DNA of 64,000 nt from Embiotoca jacksoni (Eukaryota; Chordata; Actinopteri; Embiotocidae). Position 1 is the stretch's first letter, and each line of letters starts with the position of its first letter. Of this stretch, positions 47,580-59,879 are shown piece by piece. The notes under the pieces are model-generated. The model worked only from the letters and a program-made list of their open reading frames with translations, did not search any database and was not told where the DNA came from. The stretch is taken from NCBI GenBank assembly GCA_022577435.1, contig JAKOON010000007.1:2721426-2785425 (forward strand). Direction: 5' to 3'. Position numbers and translations under genes: made by a program.

Positions 47580-48133
47580 TCTATGTTGCGCCTCCGCTCT
47601 CTCAACTTTTTTTTTTTTTCTGTCTGATTACAACTCTCTCTGCACCTCACTTTTTTTTTTTATTCCCCGGCCGGCAGCGGAGGGATGTTCCCTGGAAGGA
47701 GGTTACACCCCAGCTGAACACTCTCACCTTGGAAAGTTGAAGCTGACAACTTCTCGGAGAGTTTGTGAATGGGGAGCATTTGTGGAGACTTTTACGCATC
47801 GAGCTGTGTGACGCACGGTTTGATGTTTTAAAACTCTTTTTTTTTTTTTTTCTCGCGTGTCACATCCGAATCCTCATGTTCTTCATTTTCTTCAATGGCA
47901 TGCGGGCGTTTTAAGGAGACTGTCTGAACGAGTCTCTCGAGAGAAAGTTTGGTGAACTTTTGGTAAACAGCGAATTTAAGTTTATTTCGGCTTCTTTTTT
48001 TTTAATCTCGTTACACAGTCGAACGGCCTCTCTTGACCTTTTTTTTTTTTTAAGGATTCTCACTTCCACAGCGTGTAATTTCCTCCCGTGGATTTTCAAT
48101 TAACTTCGTTTGGAAGTAATTTCAGTGGATATC
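47580..48133 (+). promoter_or_regulatory. slit3: Probable slit3 5' leader and core promoter region
   Basis: This 550-bp stretch sits directly upstream of the slit3 start codon and must hold some or all of the 5' untranslated region. No TATA box is obvious. It has several T runs (47607-47620, 47651-47660, 47838-47851, 48039-48051), a GC-rich patch around 47668-47700 and CpG-rich sequence continuing into the exon. ATGs at 47769, 47876 and 47895 each open a short frame that stops well before 48134, so the leader would carry upstream ORFs if transcription starts above 47769. The transcription start cannot be placed from sequence alone. Confidence 0.55.
47769..47831 (+). CDS. Possible upstream ORF in slit3 leader (20 codons plus stop)
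   Basis: The ATG at 47769 opens a frame encoding about 20 residues (starts MGSICGDFYASS) and stops at 47829-47831. It is 365 bp above the slit3 start. If included in the mRNA it could lower initiation at slit3. Whether it is transcribed is unknown. Two shorter frames follow, at 47876-47914 and 47895-47927; they overlap each other. Confidence 0.3.
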   Translation: MGSICGDFYASSCVTHGLMF

Positions 48134-48324
48134 ATGCCTCCGACCGGGCCGGAAAAGCGCTCCGCGCTTTGCCGGGTTTGGGTTCTGGTTTTCGCTGTGC
48201 TGGTGTGTGCTGCGTCGGTGGATGGATGCCCACACAAGTGTAGCTGCTCCGGGTCGCATGTGGACTGCCAGGGTCTGGGTTTGAAGACTGTGCCCAAAGG
48301 AGTACCGAGGAATGCCGAGCGCCT
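48134..48324 (+). CDS. slit3: Slit-family guidance protein, coding part of exon 1 (probably slit3)
   Basis: This is the first coding exon of a secreted Slit protein, a ligand of Robo receptors in axon and cell guidance. It encodes 63 residues plus two bases of codon 64. Residues 1-10 are polar with K8 and R9, residues 11-27 form a hydrophobic core (ALCRVWVLVFAVLVCAA), and a signal-peptide cut is expected near S28-G31. The mature chain opens with an LRRNT cap: Cys32, Cys36, Cys38 and Cys45 in the CxxxCxCx6C pattern, then GLGLKTVPKGVPRNAERL, which leads into the first leucine-rich repeat. From memory of the family, GLGL, VP-G-PRNAERL favours SLIT3; SLIT2 and SLIT1 have PRNTERL. The ATG at 48134 is the first in frame after an in-frame TAA at 48101-48103, and it has A at -3. 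The exon ends at 48324 before GTAAGT, splitting a Leu codon after its second base. The remaining exons lie beyond the window. The Slit family is near certain; the paralogue is likely. Confidence 0.93.
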
Positions 48325-48330
48325 GTAAGT
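48325..48330 (+). other. slit3: Splice donor of slit3 intron 1
   Basis: GTAAGT follows the coding sequence directly and is a perfect U1-type donor. Without splicing the frame would stop at once (CTG TAA), so the reading depends on this junction. It gives a phase-2 intron inside the Leu codon that ends the LRRNT cap, the point where other vertebrate Slit exon 1 sequences end as I recall them. Confidence 0.9.
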
Positions 48331-51300
48331 GCAATTGCATTACAATTGAAGTAAATCTTCCTGTGCTCATCATCTGTGGTAAAGATCATCACAGCTGCCC
48401 CGTCACCTTATCCTGCACCTTTTGTCCCTTTCCATCACCCTCATATTACTGTAAGATCCCTGCAGTAAACTCTATCCTACATTTTGAACACAACATGCCC
48501 TCTTTACAGTGGTTAAAACACCATTGACTGGACATTTCAAACTTATTATAATCGTGAATTGTTAATTGCGCATTAATGTAAATCATTTCATAAAGTACTG
48601 ATTGCATCGACTCAACAATCCATGTATGACTCATTAATGGTCTTATTTCGCATTATAAGCCCATATCTTACTGTTGGTTCACCTATATCAGCACTTCTGA
48701 GTAAGTTTTACGTTACGCAAATTTTCTCTTGTCTTTATTAAAGCCTCAAATTACAAAATGTTTGAGGCAAAACTTTTATACAAAAGAGCATAAATGGAAT
48801 TTAGGAGGAAATTGGCAGATTTTGTGTGGCATTGAAGGCTGATAACTGCTAAAAAGAACCCAATATTATTGTTATTTACTATATAGCCTACTTTAAAACA
48901 AGGGGGTAGTTTACTGGGATAAGTTGCAATACCTCCAGGCTGAAACCTGTAGCCTCTTTGCTTGGTAGATGGTCTCCGTGAAAGTGCCCTAAAAATCACC
49001 AGTGACCCTAATAAATGGAGACAGCTAAGAAAACTTTTAAAGAGAGTATTCAAGTTTTTAAACAAGTACAAATAAAAAGATGAGAAGAGCTTCTTAAATG
49101 TCTTTGTATTCTTTGAGTTTCCTTTCAGGTTCAGACTTTCCAAACTTTTTCACAGTCTTCACAGGGTCTTAAAGCTGGGCTAGATCCTCTGTGATTTGTG
49201 TAAAATCTTAAACACTGATTTAAACTCCTGAATAATTACTTTCACGGCTTTGTTCAAACCTGGTGATGGTTAGTTTGAAATGATATTCATTCCTGAGGCG
49301 GAGACAGACCCCTGACAGACGCCTGCTGCCACCTCCGGCCCGATCCTGACACGTATACACCAGCGCAGTCGCACACATGCACTCACCAACACACCTTTAG
49401 CTGTCAAGGTATGGAAGTGATTACGCATGATAACGTAGCAGCCCAAAAGCCCCGCGGGGGATCAACAACAGACCTAACCCTGAGACAACAAACACAATCA
49501 GTGGGCTGCACAGGAGAGTGGGGGGCCGTGTTTGTGGATATGTGCGTGTGGACGTGGGGGGTACTGGTGGATATGAACACATGATTAGCATGTGTGCCTG
49601 CGTTTTTACCTTTGCACGTGTTTGTTTATGTGTATGTGCTGGTGTGACTGTGTCTGCATGTTCGCGCTGGCTGGTGTGATTGTGTTTCTTGTGTGTGAAC
49701 AATGAACCTCATACCTCTTCCATCCCATAGGGATGTTGTGACCTCCGAGGACCTGTTGGCTTTTACACAGCAATCCCCGGAGGACATTTACACCGTAGGA
49801 AAATAAATAATTAGAGCGGGTTGTGATGGGGAGGTGGGATAAGGGGGTCCTCTGCTTCTAGCTGGGGTCCCCAGGGTGGAATATTTGGGGCAGCAGCGCC
49901 CCCTCCCTCCTCTCCCTGCAGAAACTATGTGTTTATGTTTCCCTGATTTATCCAGGTCAGTGTTTCAGATGTGACTTCGGCCAAGAGTTGGTCTTTCCCT
50001 CCCTCTTTCCCCTCCCTCTCTGCCCGCCTTCATCTCTCTTTCCCTCTGCAGATATATTTTAGGGAGTCTGAGATGGGAAACATTAAAATGGATGAGATTC
50101 CAGTTCTAAAGGTTACAGCAGATGGGAAACTTTATAAGAAAGAGAGATGAGCATTATTGCCCTGAGCAGAGATTTGGGTTTGACAACTGGGATAAAATCC
50201 ATGTGGGCAACAGATTCTCATAACACAACTGCCAAGTTTGTTAACTTCTGGGTAAAAATAGTAATTTGCTTCAAAGGAAAGTGTCCAATTGTCCTTATAT
50301 GAAACTCCTAAACTTAGTAAGTAAAAAGTACAAAAAAAGTAAAAAGTTTACAACTAATAAAGATGCCGTGTATTTTGTTTATTACTCTATAAAATGGAAA
50401 GTTTTGATTTTTAAATGGTCTACACTCTCATCTTTACACTGTACGTAGTTGTCTGAGGTAGGAATGATAGCCAGCTCTGGATTGGAGTAAAAATTTGTCT
50501 CAGCTCATCATTATAGCCGCTAATAACTTACTGATGTAATGCTAATAGTCAATTTGTCGTTTTTTTTATGACAGGGTCAATGTTGGGGTTTAACCAAACT
50601 CTTCATCGCAACAAAAACTGGCAATCAACATTAATATTTAACTGAAGAGGCATTAATATATTTAACATGTAATGAATATGTTTGTTAAGAAGTTTCCTGG
50701 CAGAAAGATGTTCCTAATGTTCAAAGGAAATGCTGTGTTGCAATGCTGAGGTAACTGGCTGGATGCTGGTATGCATCAATTTGGAGAGAAAAACGCTGCA
50801 GTAAGACACGTGCACTCAAGAGAATACTCCAATAAAAGCCAATGTTTTCAGTATCAAAGGGTCAAACATAGTAACCCCGAAAGATGGCTACGAAAGGTTT
50901 TATTAGAATTATATTTGGTTGTTTCAATGATGTCAGGGGGAAGGTCACGTAGTGAAAAGACAGAAAAATGTAAGTGATATGTTGTAACCAATCTTGTTTT
51001 GGCCAAATATATCCAAAATACACACAAAAAAACCACTAACCTGAACAACCATAAAGGTTGTTTGTCCCTGCCTTATCCATGGGAGCTTACATTTTTCTTG
51101 TTTGTTTTAGGCTAAAAAAAAAACTTGCTTAAGTTTGGAGGAAGATGAAAGTTTGGATTTAAATATATAACCTCTACCATCATTGTGACAAAAATAAACA
51201 GGCTATTAAAGTAATGAATTGGTCATGGTTAAAAGAAGCATTGACCATCACTTTGGAAATGATCAGCTGTGTTAAAGTCGACCCATCCATCCACCCCAAT

Positions 51301-52330
51301 TTCCTCCCAGTGTGGACTTTGTAGTTTGATAACTTTGTCTCCTCACACCCTCCTTTGCTCCCGTCATATTTACTCTGCCCTCTAGGGGGAGCTGTCTCAA
51401 TGAAACATTTGATTGTAATTTTAGACTGTTCGCAGTCTCTGTTCTCTGTTGTAGTTTTCTGTTCAAATTTGCCACATCCAGCTCTGTTTGCACTGATGTC
51501 CTTAAAAGTAAACATTTTAAAACAGAGCACTGTGAGAAAATGTAATGTGGCGTCGGCTTGCGTTTCTGTTGCGATTTTATTTTCTTGTGTCTCATGCTGA
51601 CACTAACATGGCGAACGTTTCTTGGCTCCGCAGAAACAGTTACATAAAGAGAAATTCATAGAAAAGAGCCCAATAGCAGTCTCACCACACCAGAATAATA
51701 TGCAACAAGACCACAAGACATGTGGCATTCGAGTACGGGACAAGGCCCTCGCCTTATCTTGAGCGGAAAATCTTTTACGGCTACTACGTTGCTGCTCCCT
51801 TTATCGCTCCTCTTGCGGCACATGTACGGAATAAAAGTGATTCAGACAGACTGTGTGAAGGTTACTGAAAACAAATGTAGAAAATCCCTGTAAAATGAAG
51901 CAGAAGTACATGACACAGGTTGAGGGAAATCGGGTACGACAAAGAAGTACAGGGAATCATGATGAAATAACTTCCTGATATGCTGATATACAGCATAACA
52001 CCGAACATTTATACAGTGGCACATTTTCTGGCTTCCTAGAATGAAGGAAATCAGTTAAGATGGAAAATGTTTGGCACTGTAAAACACCAGTACGGCCCTT
52101 TAAACTTTAGAGTAGGTCCCCACTTACCCTCTTTATTACACGCAGTATATAACTTTTGAATCCAGTTCCCTTCTGCTACACGTGGAAGTAAAGATTGGTA
52201 TTCAGAGCCTCAGTCCACCTGTCATAACTACAGAATCAATCTCTTTAAACGCTGAGTTTTCCTCCCCATTGTAAACCGACCATTTGGAAAGGTTAACGAG
52301 AGAAAAACAGTGGTGGCCTCAACTGTTCAC
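48331..52330. other. Intron 1, first 4 kb: no exon or repeat recognised
   Basis: Unrepetitive AT-rich sequence. 49730-49840 is a possible conserved block, followed by CT-rich DNA at 49890-50050. No splice-bounded coding segment was seen. Confidence 0.45.
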
Positions 52331-52333
52331 TCC

Positions 52334-52362
52334 ACACACACGCGCACACGCACACGCACACG

Positions 52363-52394
<32 letters not shown>

Positions 52395-52398
52395 CACA
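52334..52398. repeat. Interrupted (CA)n microsatellite
   Basis: CACG and CACA units, then CACTCACACTCA. Confidence 0.95.
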
Positions 52399-52409
52399 GG
52401 CAGCCTCGC

Positions 52410-52520
52410 AGATTACCTCAAGCCAGTCAATTCCGTAATGTCCTCCTTGGGAAGCCACTTGAGACCTCATTTGCATCTAATTTGAGTGGAGGGTTTTGGG
52501 GGGAGGCTTAACAGGCTTAA
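52410..52520. promoter_or_regulatory. Candidate intronic conserved element
   Basis: The sequence around 52466-52491 holds CCTCATTTGCATCTAATTTG, which joins an octamer (ATTTGCAT, a POU site) to a TAAT core, in unrepetitive DNA 4.1 kb into intron 1. Motif evidence only. Confidence 0.3.
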
Positions 52521-53049
52521 CGAGGCCGGGTAGAATGAATTGGAAAACAGGGACGGCTTTTCTCTCTCGGGTTCAGTTCACACCTGCCCTGCGGGGACCG
52601 CATACATACAGAAACACGCACACGCATACACACACACACCCTTGAGTGTTGATTTTTAGAGCTACAAATTCCAAACTGTTGCCTCAACTGCTGTGAAATG
52701 TGGGGGAATTAAATGTTGTAAACTCTAGAGGGAGCTTTCAATTAGTTGAGCTGCAGTCAGGAAATGTTTGGTGTGTGTGTGTGTTTGAGTGTGTGCAAAT
52801 ATACATCTTTAATTGCTAAGCATGTTTCAGCTCCGTCAAGATTTGTGTGTATGACTTCTTCTTTATATACGCCGTCTGTCAAACTGAGTAAGTGTGTGTT
52901 TGCAGTTGAATGGGGCTCGTTGCTGGAAGCGGCAAGCTTCCTGTGCCAACTTTACACAAACTAATTCTGATTTTAACGGCCTATTTTTCTGTTCCCTCGC
53001 TGACGGCCCTTTGAGGAAGTTTTGGCAAGTGTTTTACAAGCAACACCTT

Positions 53050-53340
53050 CTCTGCTTTCTCTGGCCTCGCCTGTCTTTTTCTCTCGCTCTGTCTTTTTAT
53101 TTCCCTTCCCTTCCCAACTTCTTCATCCCTATCCCAACTTTGGTTTTCTCCCACACGTCTCACTCTTTCGCCTCATCCCGCTAACTCCCTTCCTTTCTCT
53201 CTTATTAAGTTTCTGTTTTTTGTCCCCTTTTTGCCTCCTTCCACCGTCTTTCCTGCCCTCTCTTCTTCTTTTCCTGTGCTTCCTCTCTTGTCCCACCACT
53301 TTCTCTCTCTGACCGCCACCCTCCTTTTCCAACACTCACT
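53050..53340. repeat. Pyrimidine-rich tract
   Basis: CTTT/CCTT-rich on the plus strand for almost 300 bp. Frames on both strands reflect composition. Confidence 0.75.
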
Positions 53341-53453
53341 CTCACACACACCTTCGGTTTGCCAGCAGCATCTCTCCAGCAGAGTTTTCACAGCCCCCAT
53401 TTCCTCTCAACGTGCCAACCTACCACGGAGCACACAACAGTAGGATCCTGCTG

Positions 53454-53454
<1 letters not shown>

Positions 53455-53499
<45 letters not shown>
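53455..53499. repeat. (TG)n microsatellite
   Basis: About 22 units. Confidence 0.97.
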
Positions 53500-53501
<2 letters not shown>

Positions 53502-53509
53502 CTGTGTGT

Positions 53510-54770
53510 AGAATGGACACACACGTTCCAGGCCCCGGCTCCTGGCTCTTATCAAAGCTTGGTGTTGATTGGTCAATGGACGCTGTAACCACCACACCCT
53601 CAGCTATGAAACGGCATTTCATGGTGGGGCTGGAATTTTGTGTGAGTGATCTCTGAATACTTCGGTTCTCATACTATGCATGTCGCAGACCGGCAAATGT
53701 TTTCTGACACAGTTCCAGTTCCTTAAATTTAAAATAGTTTGATTGGATCAAGAACAATCCGTAGAAGTGAAGTGCTGAAGTGATTTTCACTTCAGTTTGG
53801 CCCGACTCCTCTCAGCTGTGACCTGAACATACAAATGACATCACTGCAAATGATATTGTATTATATACAACTGCAAGCCACACCCGAGAAGTCTGCGACT
53901 GCAAGTCAAAGATGTATTACAACCATTTTGATAAATCCCATGAATCTCTGCTAACCATGTTGTGTTGGTACTCTGCCAGCTTTTTTTGTAACCAGTGAGT
54001 TAATTATTTTGTTTGTGCAGTATTTCTGCGTATGTACGCCACTTCGACATGTCAAGTTCAGACAGCGCACATATGCTTTGGTGGCTGTTGAATAAAAGCC
54101 ATCATTCAATGCGTTGCGTTCTTTGCTGTTATCGTGGGTCTGATGATGTAATACATCTGAGGAGTGTTATTGCTATAGCAGACGAGTCTAAACTAAGAAG
54201 GAAAAACCACAATGAGCTTGCTGTTCTCAAACAGCCTCTTAATGTCACGCCTATCATCCGTGGCCATCTTGTGGTCGCCACTTTGTGCCCTTCCAACTAT
54301 GTTTGATTCAGTTATGGTTTGCCAAATGGCACAAGTGAGGGTAACCGATATTTAGGCTCCAGTTCTAGGTCAGTGGGTGATATTCTCTTACCCAAGTTTC
54401 TCCAGCGTGCGGGTAGTTGACCTTTTCTGTATAATGACTTTCAGTCTGCCAAGAAGGCAGCCAGCTGGCACTAACAGAGGGCACTGCCCTTCTGGGAAAC
54501 TGAGCAAGCTGGATGCCACATTAAAAACGTGCACACACATAACGTATTCACATGTGCGGGACACACGAACAGGTGAAGAGGTGCTCGCACTCACTGGCAT
54601 GCGCATGGAGACATATTATTACATTCATGCAAAAAGTACGAGTGCACAGTCAGAACTATGCTTGAATGTATTACACTTGTGAGGACCCTGACTGACAGAG
54701 GTTATATCCCTAACCTTAGTCATCACAACTGCGCCAAACCCCAACTCTACCCAATTTTGACTGTTAAAGG
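53510..54770. other. Intron 1, no exon recognised
   Basis: A 97-codon frame at 54013-54306 has no domain or splice context. 54680-54760 resembles a CCCTAACCTTA-type intronic repeat. Confidence 0.4.
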
Positions 54771-54774
54771 AAAA

Positions 54775-55140
54775 CTACGGTTTATTACAGCTTGAGTCTT
54801 ATTTTTATAGTTTGGGCCATTTTTCTGTCTATTGTACCAACTACATTTACAGATCACGTTAAATTGCACCAAAGTAATTGCTGAGATCTGGGAACATTGT
54901 TACCAGGAAACAGAAAATGAGCGTTCACATGATCAGACAGGCTGTAAACAAGCTTGATTATCTGACAAATTCTATTCCGAGGATAAACTGGAAAAGAGCA
55001 CATCAGAAATCCCCCCCCTTTACTGAAAGTTGGACCACAGCGAAGGTCTCTTCACTGTGATGGATGGTAACAGTTTGGGGCTTTATTTCACAGTTTGCCT
55101 TCATTTCCTCTTCAAAGTAAGTTTTGCTGACCCCGGGGTT
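54775..55140 (+). repeat. Probable dispersed repeat (related to 13262-13310)
   Basis: Starts ACTACGGTTTATTACAGCTT, then GAGTCTTATTTTTATAGTTT, shared with the 13.26-kb fragment. The rest, to about 55140, reads as one unit but was matched only at its start. Confidence 0.4.
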
Positions 55141-55369
55141 GTTTTAACACCTGTATGATTAACTGATGGCTGGTAGTCCTTGCTTTTTTCTTCTTTTCTC
55201 CTGTTTTACAAGACTTCAGCGTTTAAGTTGGCGTTTATAGTGATAACATGACAGATGAGACAGAAAATTCAGGTTGTTTAAAATGATAATTTTCTTTTAA
55301 TCTTCAAACAACCCTTTGATGTAGTGAGGAACAACCAAAAGTAAATAAAAAAAGGTCCTCACAAAGATA

Positions 55370-55391
55370 GTAAAAAAAAAAAAAAAAAAAC
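55370..55391. repeat. A-rich run
   Basis: About twenty A in a row. Confidence 0.93.
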
Positions 55392-55723
55392 ACACATTAA
55401 AGAAGGTAAATACATATTCTAAATACAAATACACATACATGAAGCACATAGGAGAGTTTAGCATGCAGCCATAGGCGTACAGTGCAGACTCATCATTAGG
55501 CAAGTACAGGCTCACATACACACAGTTCCCTCATCCCTTTCAGAGGATTAAACATTCAATTGGTTGTAGATGGAAACTTTGACATATAATGGGAGAGAGT
55601 GTCTGTGTCACACAGAAACAACCCCGAGTCACGAATGACCTTCTGTGACTTTCTGCTGAAACATAAGTCCGCAGATTGGAGGACTTCAGAGTGCGTGTCA
55701 TACTATAACGGCAGTATATGCGA

Positions 55724-55752
55724 GTGTGTGTGCGTGTGTGTGTGTGTGCATG
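55724..55752. repeat. Short (GT)n
   Basis: About 13 GT units including one GC. Confidence 0.93.
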
Positions 55753-55759
55753 CACTAGA

Positions 55760-57400
55760 CTTCGAGTCGTTTGATGTTAACAAGCTATGCCACTGTTTTG
55801 TTAGGCCACTGTCACCAAAGCAACACATTATATTCCCTCTGCAGGGACTTTATTTTCTCTGTGCGGGTTTCCATTTGTACTCCTACACGACACCTGTATA
55901 TATACATATTTATTTTAATCTATTGGCATGTGGCACTGCATGCAGCATGCACAATGAGTGTGACTTGCACCATAATTTCCCCCTTTTTGGTCCACGGATC
56001 AGCTCAGCTCAACGTGACAGACTGTTTATGTTAGACTGAAAGCTCGTGGAGAAACTATTCGCTGCACTGCGAGAAACTGTGAGTTTCTCCATCTCCGTCT
56101 CTCTCGAGCTTCGTCTCCATCATTCACATTCTCTCTCCGTCTTTCATGCATCTTAATCTCTCTCATTCTCTTATCCTCCCGTTCACTCATTCCCCTTTCT
56201 TTGCGGACTCGGGGGCCCCCGTTGAGGAAGCAGCAGGCCCCGTTCTTGTCAAGTGGCCTCTCAGCAGCCAAATTACCCCTCCACCCCCACACAAACCCCA
56301 TTCACTTACAGTACAGCAGTAGTAAATCCAGACAAAAAGCAACGCAGGCCCTATAAACTCCAGCAAAGAAAAGAGCTAACCAAATACAGTGCTGCTTTAC
56401 AACCCCATTGGCTTGTGACTCTTAAAAGAAACGGATGCTCACAGGCATCTCCCTAATGTGGTCAAGCCTGCGCGGTTAACAGCGACACCAAACTATAGAT
56501 GTCCTGACTGGCATTAACTCTGAGCAGAGACTGTGAGGGAGAGAGAAATAAATTGTCAGACAGAAAACAAACCAGAAGATGATGTAACACAGAGAAGAGA
56601 CGCATCACTCCCCCAGATTTGGAACTAAATCTGTCTGGGATGTTCAATTCGAAAGCTGCGTTAACAAATAATTTCAAAGGGAGAGACGTGAACAGGTGAG
56701 AGGGGGACAAACAAAACTACGAATGGTGGAATAAAAATGAGCCGTAGAATAAAACTGTGTTAAAGAACCAAAGTGCAGATGAGACAGAGGGAGCTGTGTC
56801 ACGCATGATTCAGACAGGATTCCCCTTTATGGAGTGAAAACGAGTGTCCTTCAGTCTGCTGTGAGGAAAATATTTCACTGATTAATGCTTTTTTTTTTTT
56901 TTTTTTTTTTAATCTCCTCCTCACTCCTCTCCCTCTTACCTTTCCTCTCTTCATTGGACTTGAGCCATTGAACTCCTCCTAACTTTTGTTTAGTTTATCT
57001 TGCCGTTGTCAGCATTTTGTACATCGCAAACATCTAAAATAATCCAGGATCTTATTCATTTCCACAGACAAAGAGTTTTTTTTTTTTTTTTTTTTTTTTT
57101 TGCCCATTGTTGCAAATATGTGGTGAGCAGCACTTGTCCGATAAAAATGTTAAATGTCAGAATGTTTCTGGGAAGCAAGCACAGCCCACACACTCCAACA
57201 GAGGAATCAGTGTCTTGTTGTAGCTGCAGAAAACCCATCACACCAGGCAAACCGTTTGTCTTCAGATGTTTGCTTTTGCAGTGCAAATTCTTCTGTTTGA
57301 AGTTGATGGGTGTCTTTTCATACAAGTGGAATAATGTGCTAGCTTTGAATTCAGATTCATTTAATTACTGACAATGTTGAATTTTAAATGACTATCTCTC
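55760..57400. other. Intron 1, no exon recognised
   Basis: A pyrimidine-rich tract lies at 56080-56200, and T runs at 56889-56910 and 57076-57101. No coding signal. Confidence 0.45.
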
Positions 57401-57428
57401 CCGTCGTGTGCGTACGACCACACGACGG
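57401..57428. repeat. GC-rich perfect inverted repeat (10-bp arms, 8-bp loop)
   Basis: CCGTCGTGTG (57401-57410) and CACACGACGG (57419-57428) are exact inverted copies in otherwise AT-rich DNA, with two CpG in each arm. Confidence 0.9.
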
Positions 57429-57429
57429 A

Positions 57430-59870
57430 CAACTGATGTAAAAGACCGTGGGGATACATTTAACAAGGGATCATGTTGGACTCATCCGAGTTACGTTTCA
57501 TCATGAAGGGAGCGAAAGGTTGCGTGTGAAACCATTGATGTTGACGGCAGAAGACATGAGAGGTGGTAGACTGGGGAAAATGAGGTGGAGATGAGTGGAG
57601 CTGATGAAAGATACCATGAGAAGTACAGATAGAGAAAGATATCCAGTTGTTTAATACTATACGGTTACCCTGCACAGATTCTTGCATCTGTCATTGTTTG
57701 TTTGTATGAATATCTTCTTTAGGGTGCAGTAAGGATTTTAAAAATTGCTTCTGGTAGATTTTTTTACTTTACTTTTTCACTTTTTTAAAAAGCTTATAAA
57801 GAAAATAAATCATGCCTGAGAGCTTTTGCCACACAGCGTTAAAACAAACCTGGTGCTGACATCCCGAATCCTTTTACTTCATTGTGTTTGGCCTGAAAAC
57901 ATAACCTTTAAATAACCTGCCTTGTGTAATTTTAAAAAGGACACGATCTCTGTGTCCTCAAAGGTACTGTAGCTTGTGTTTGCACTCACTCATTGCCATT
58001 TGCTGTGCGTATAATGCGAATGCCCAGAAACCTGGGCAGTGATGATTGCTGTGTATCCCGGAGAGCAGCTCTGTAATAGGAGAGTGTTCACTACCTATTA
58101 GCATCACTGTGACAGAGATTCAAAACAGCAGTAAATGGTTGCACAGGAGACCCAATGTTCCACAAAACCCCCAAATTTTTTTCCAAAACTTGTAGGTTCT
58201 TGTAAACTCTTGTAGACAATACATGCTCTGCAAATGGAGACAGGGATTCAGCATGTCGCTCTTTTGAACGCTTTCCATGATTACATCTTTCAGTTGTATA
58301 ATTTATGTCGTACATGTGACAAAGTCTTGTACGCAGTAATTGAGAAGATGTAATGGAGTCTTGACTCATGCTGCCTTCAAATAAATCTCGTGGTTACGAC
58401 ATGGGAAGTCGTGTGCACGGTATGCTTGGCGTTCAAGAGGTTAAGCCATTAAAACACCGCTGCCAGGCAACAGCAACATGGACGGTGTCTAGCAGCCACG
58501 GAGGCTAACAATTTAGCAAGCTGGTAGGTAGGTAGCGTATTTTAGGACGTGCAGAGGCATAATGACAGAGGCTCAGTCAAGGTGCTTTATGCATTTGGTT
58601 TCGGTTGAGCATCTTGTTGCTGGGAGCAACCCCTGCTGTTTAACAGTAGTTTAACTGATGTTGTTACATCCACATTGATACGTGAGAGCAGAGCACCTTT
58701 TATCTCCTCAATACATGACCAACTATTAGACACTCATTAATTAGCTGTTTTGTGAATGTTAACATGTGTTTTTTTTTTATTTTACTCTTTCCGTGATCAC
58801 TTTATTGCCAACCAAGTTAGCCCATTTGCCACTGTTGAGCTAATCATGCGTTACAGTCTTGTTAATTGTTTATTCGATTGATTAATTGATTGTCGACTTT
58901 ATGTTTACTACGTTAAATGTCGACTTTCAGCAGCTGGAAATTGCGAGTTGAGAGCATTAACAGACAACATGGAAATCTGCTTTATGTCTACTGTCACAAT
59001 ACAGAAAAGTGATAAAGCATCATCATCGTCCATATAAACCAACACGGGGATGAAATGGATCTCAAGAGGTCAATATCAGTTGTACACTACTTTCCTTCAT
59101 GTTTTGCTGTATTTGTTTTTTTTTTGTTAAGTAGTCCAGGCTAACGGCGTCGGTCCATTTCACCTTATTTTCAGAACAAGTGCGTTTCTTACCTTTTACC
59201 ACAAACCCTTCCATGTGAAATGAAGTCAAACCTACTTCTCTGAGCGCTCAAAAACCTCCCAGTCTCATCATGTGATATTCTTAGTTTAACAGGTGTTCAG
59301 GTGTATTTTCCTACTCGGACGTTGGAACTTTCCCTCTTCCCAGTTGGTCATGAACGCACCATTAATGCTTCATGTAGACCCACTTTCCTCATGGCTGTAC
59401 TACTTCATTTTCATATTGCTTTCGGTCTAACTCTATTCATGACATGTCCAGTACTGTTTGTTATAATTGCTTCCAGTAAAAACTACTTTGGCCAACTCAT
59501 CTTCAATCTTTATTGGATGTGTTTAACTTGCCACATAAATGGACATCTACATTCAAAGTGACAGATGAAGAATATACTTAATTTAGTTTGATTTCAGCTG
59601 CACGATTGGACAAAAGGTTGTAATGTAATATTATGCTGCTCCAGCCTTTTAAGTTTAATTTTAGCTGAGGTTACAATTAATGTGATCAAAAACGTCTGAA
59701 CAGGTGCTGCCAAATATCATATCTAAATATTTGAAGTGGATGGATTTCAGCTGTACTGAAGCTAATTTTACAGCAGCTTGACGCCTGGCCTGCGACCGGC
59801 GACAGACACACCGTGGAGCGTGGAGCTCAGAGGAAAAGGAAGAAGGCAATTAGGATTCCTCGCGTAACTG
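57430..59870. other. Intron 1; possible MITE-like segment at 58371-59364
   Basis: 58371-58420 (CTGCCTTCAAATAAATCTCG, GACATGGGAAG) and 59330-59364 (CTTCCCAGTTGGTCATGAAC, GCACCATTA) look loosely inverted relative to each other. This resembles a fish non-autonomous element, but the match is poor. No exon was seen. Confidence 0.25.
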
Positions 59871-59879
59871 AGAGATTTA

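Noticed and set aside
48110..48133. Extension of the slit3 reading frame upstream of the ATG (from a TTG)
   Set aside because: The extra residues come from the leader. There is no ATG between the in-frame TAA at 48101 and the ATG at 48134, and a signal peptide starting at 48134 is complete.
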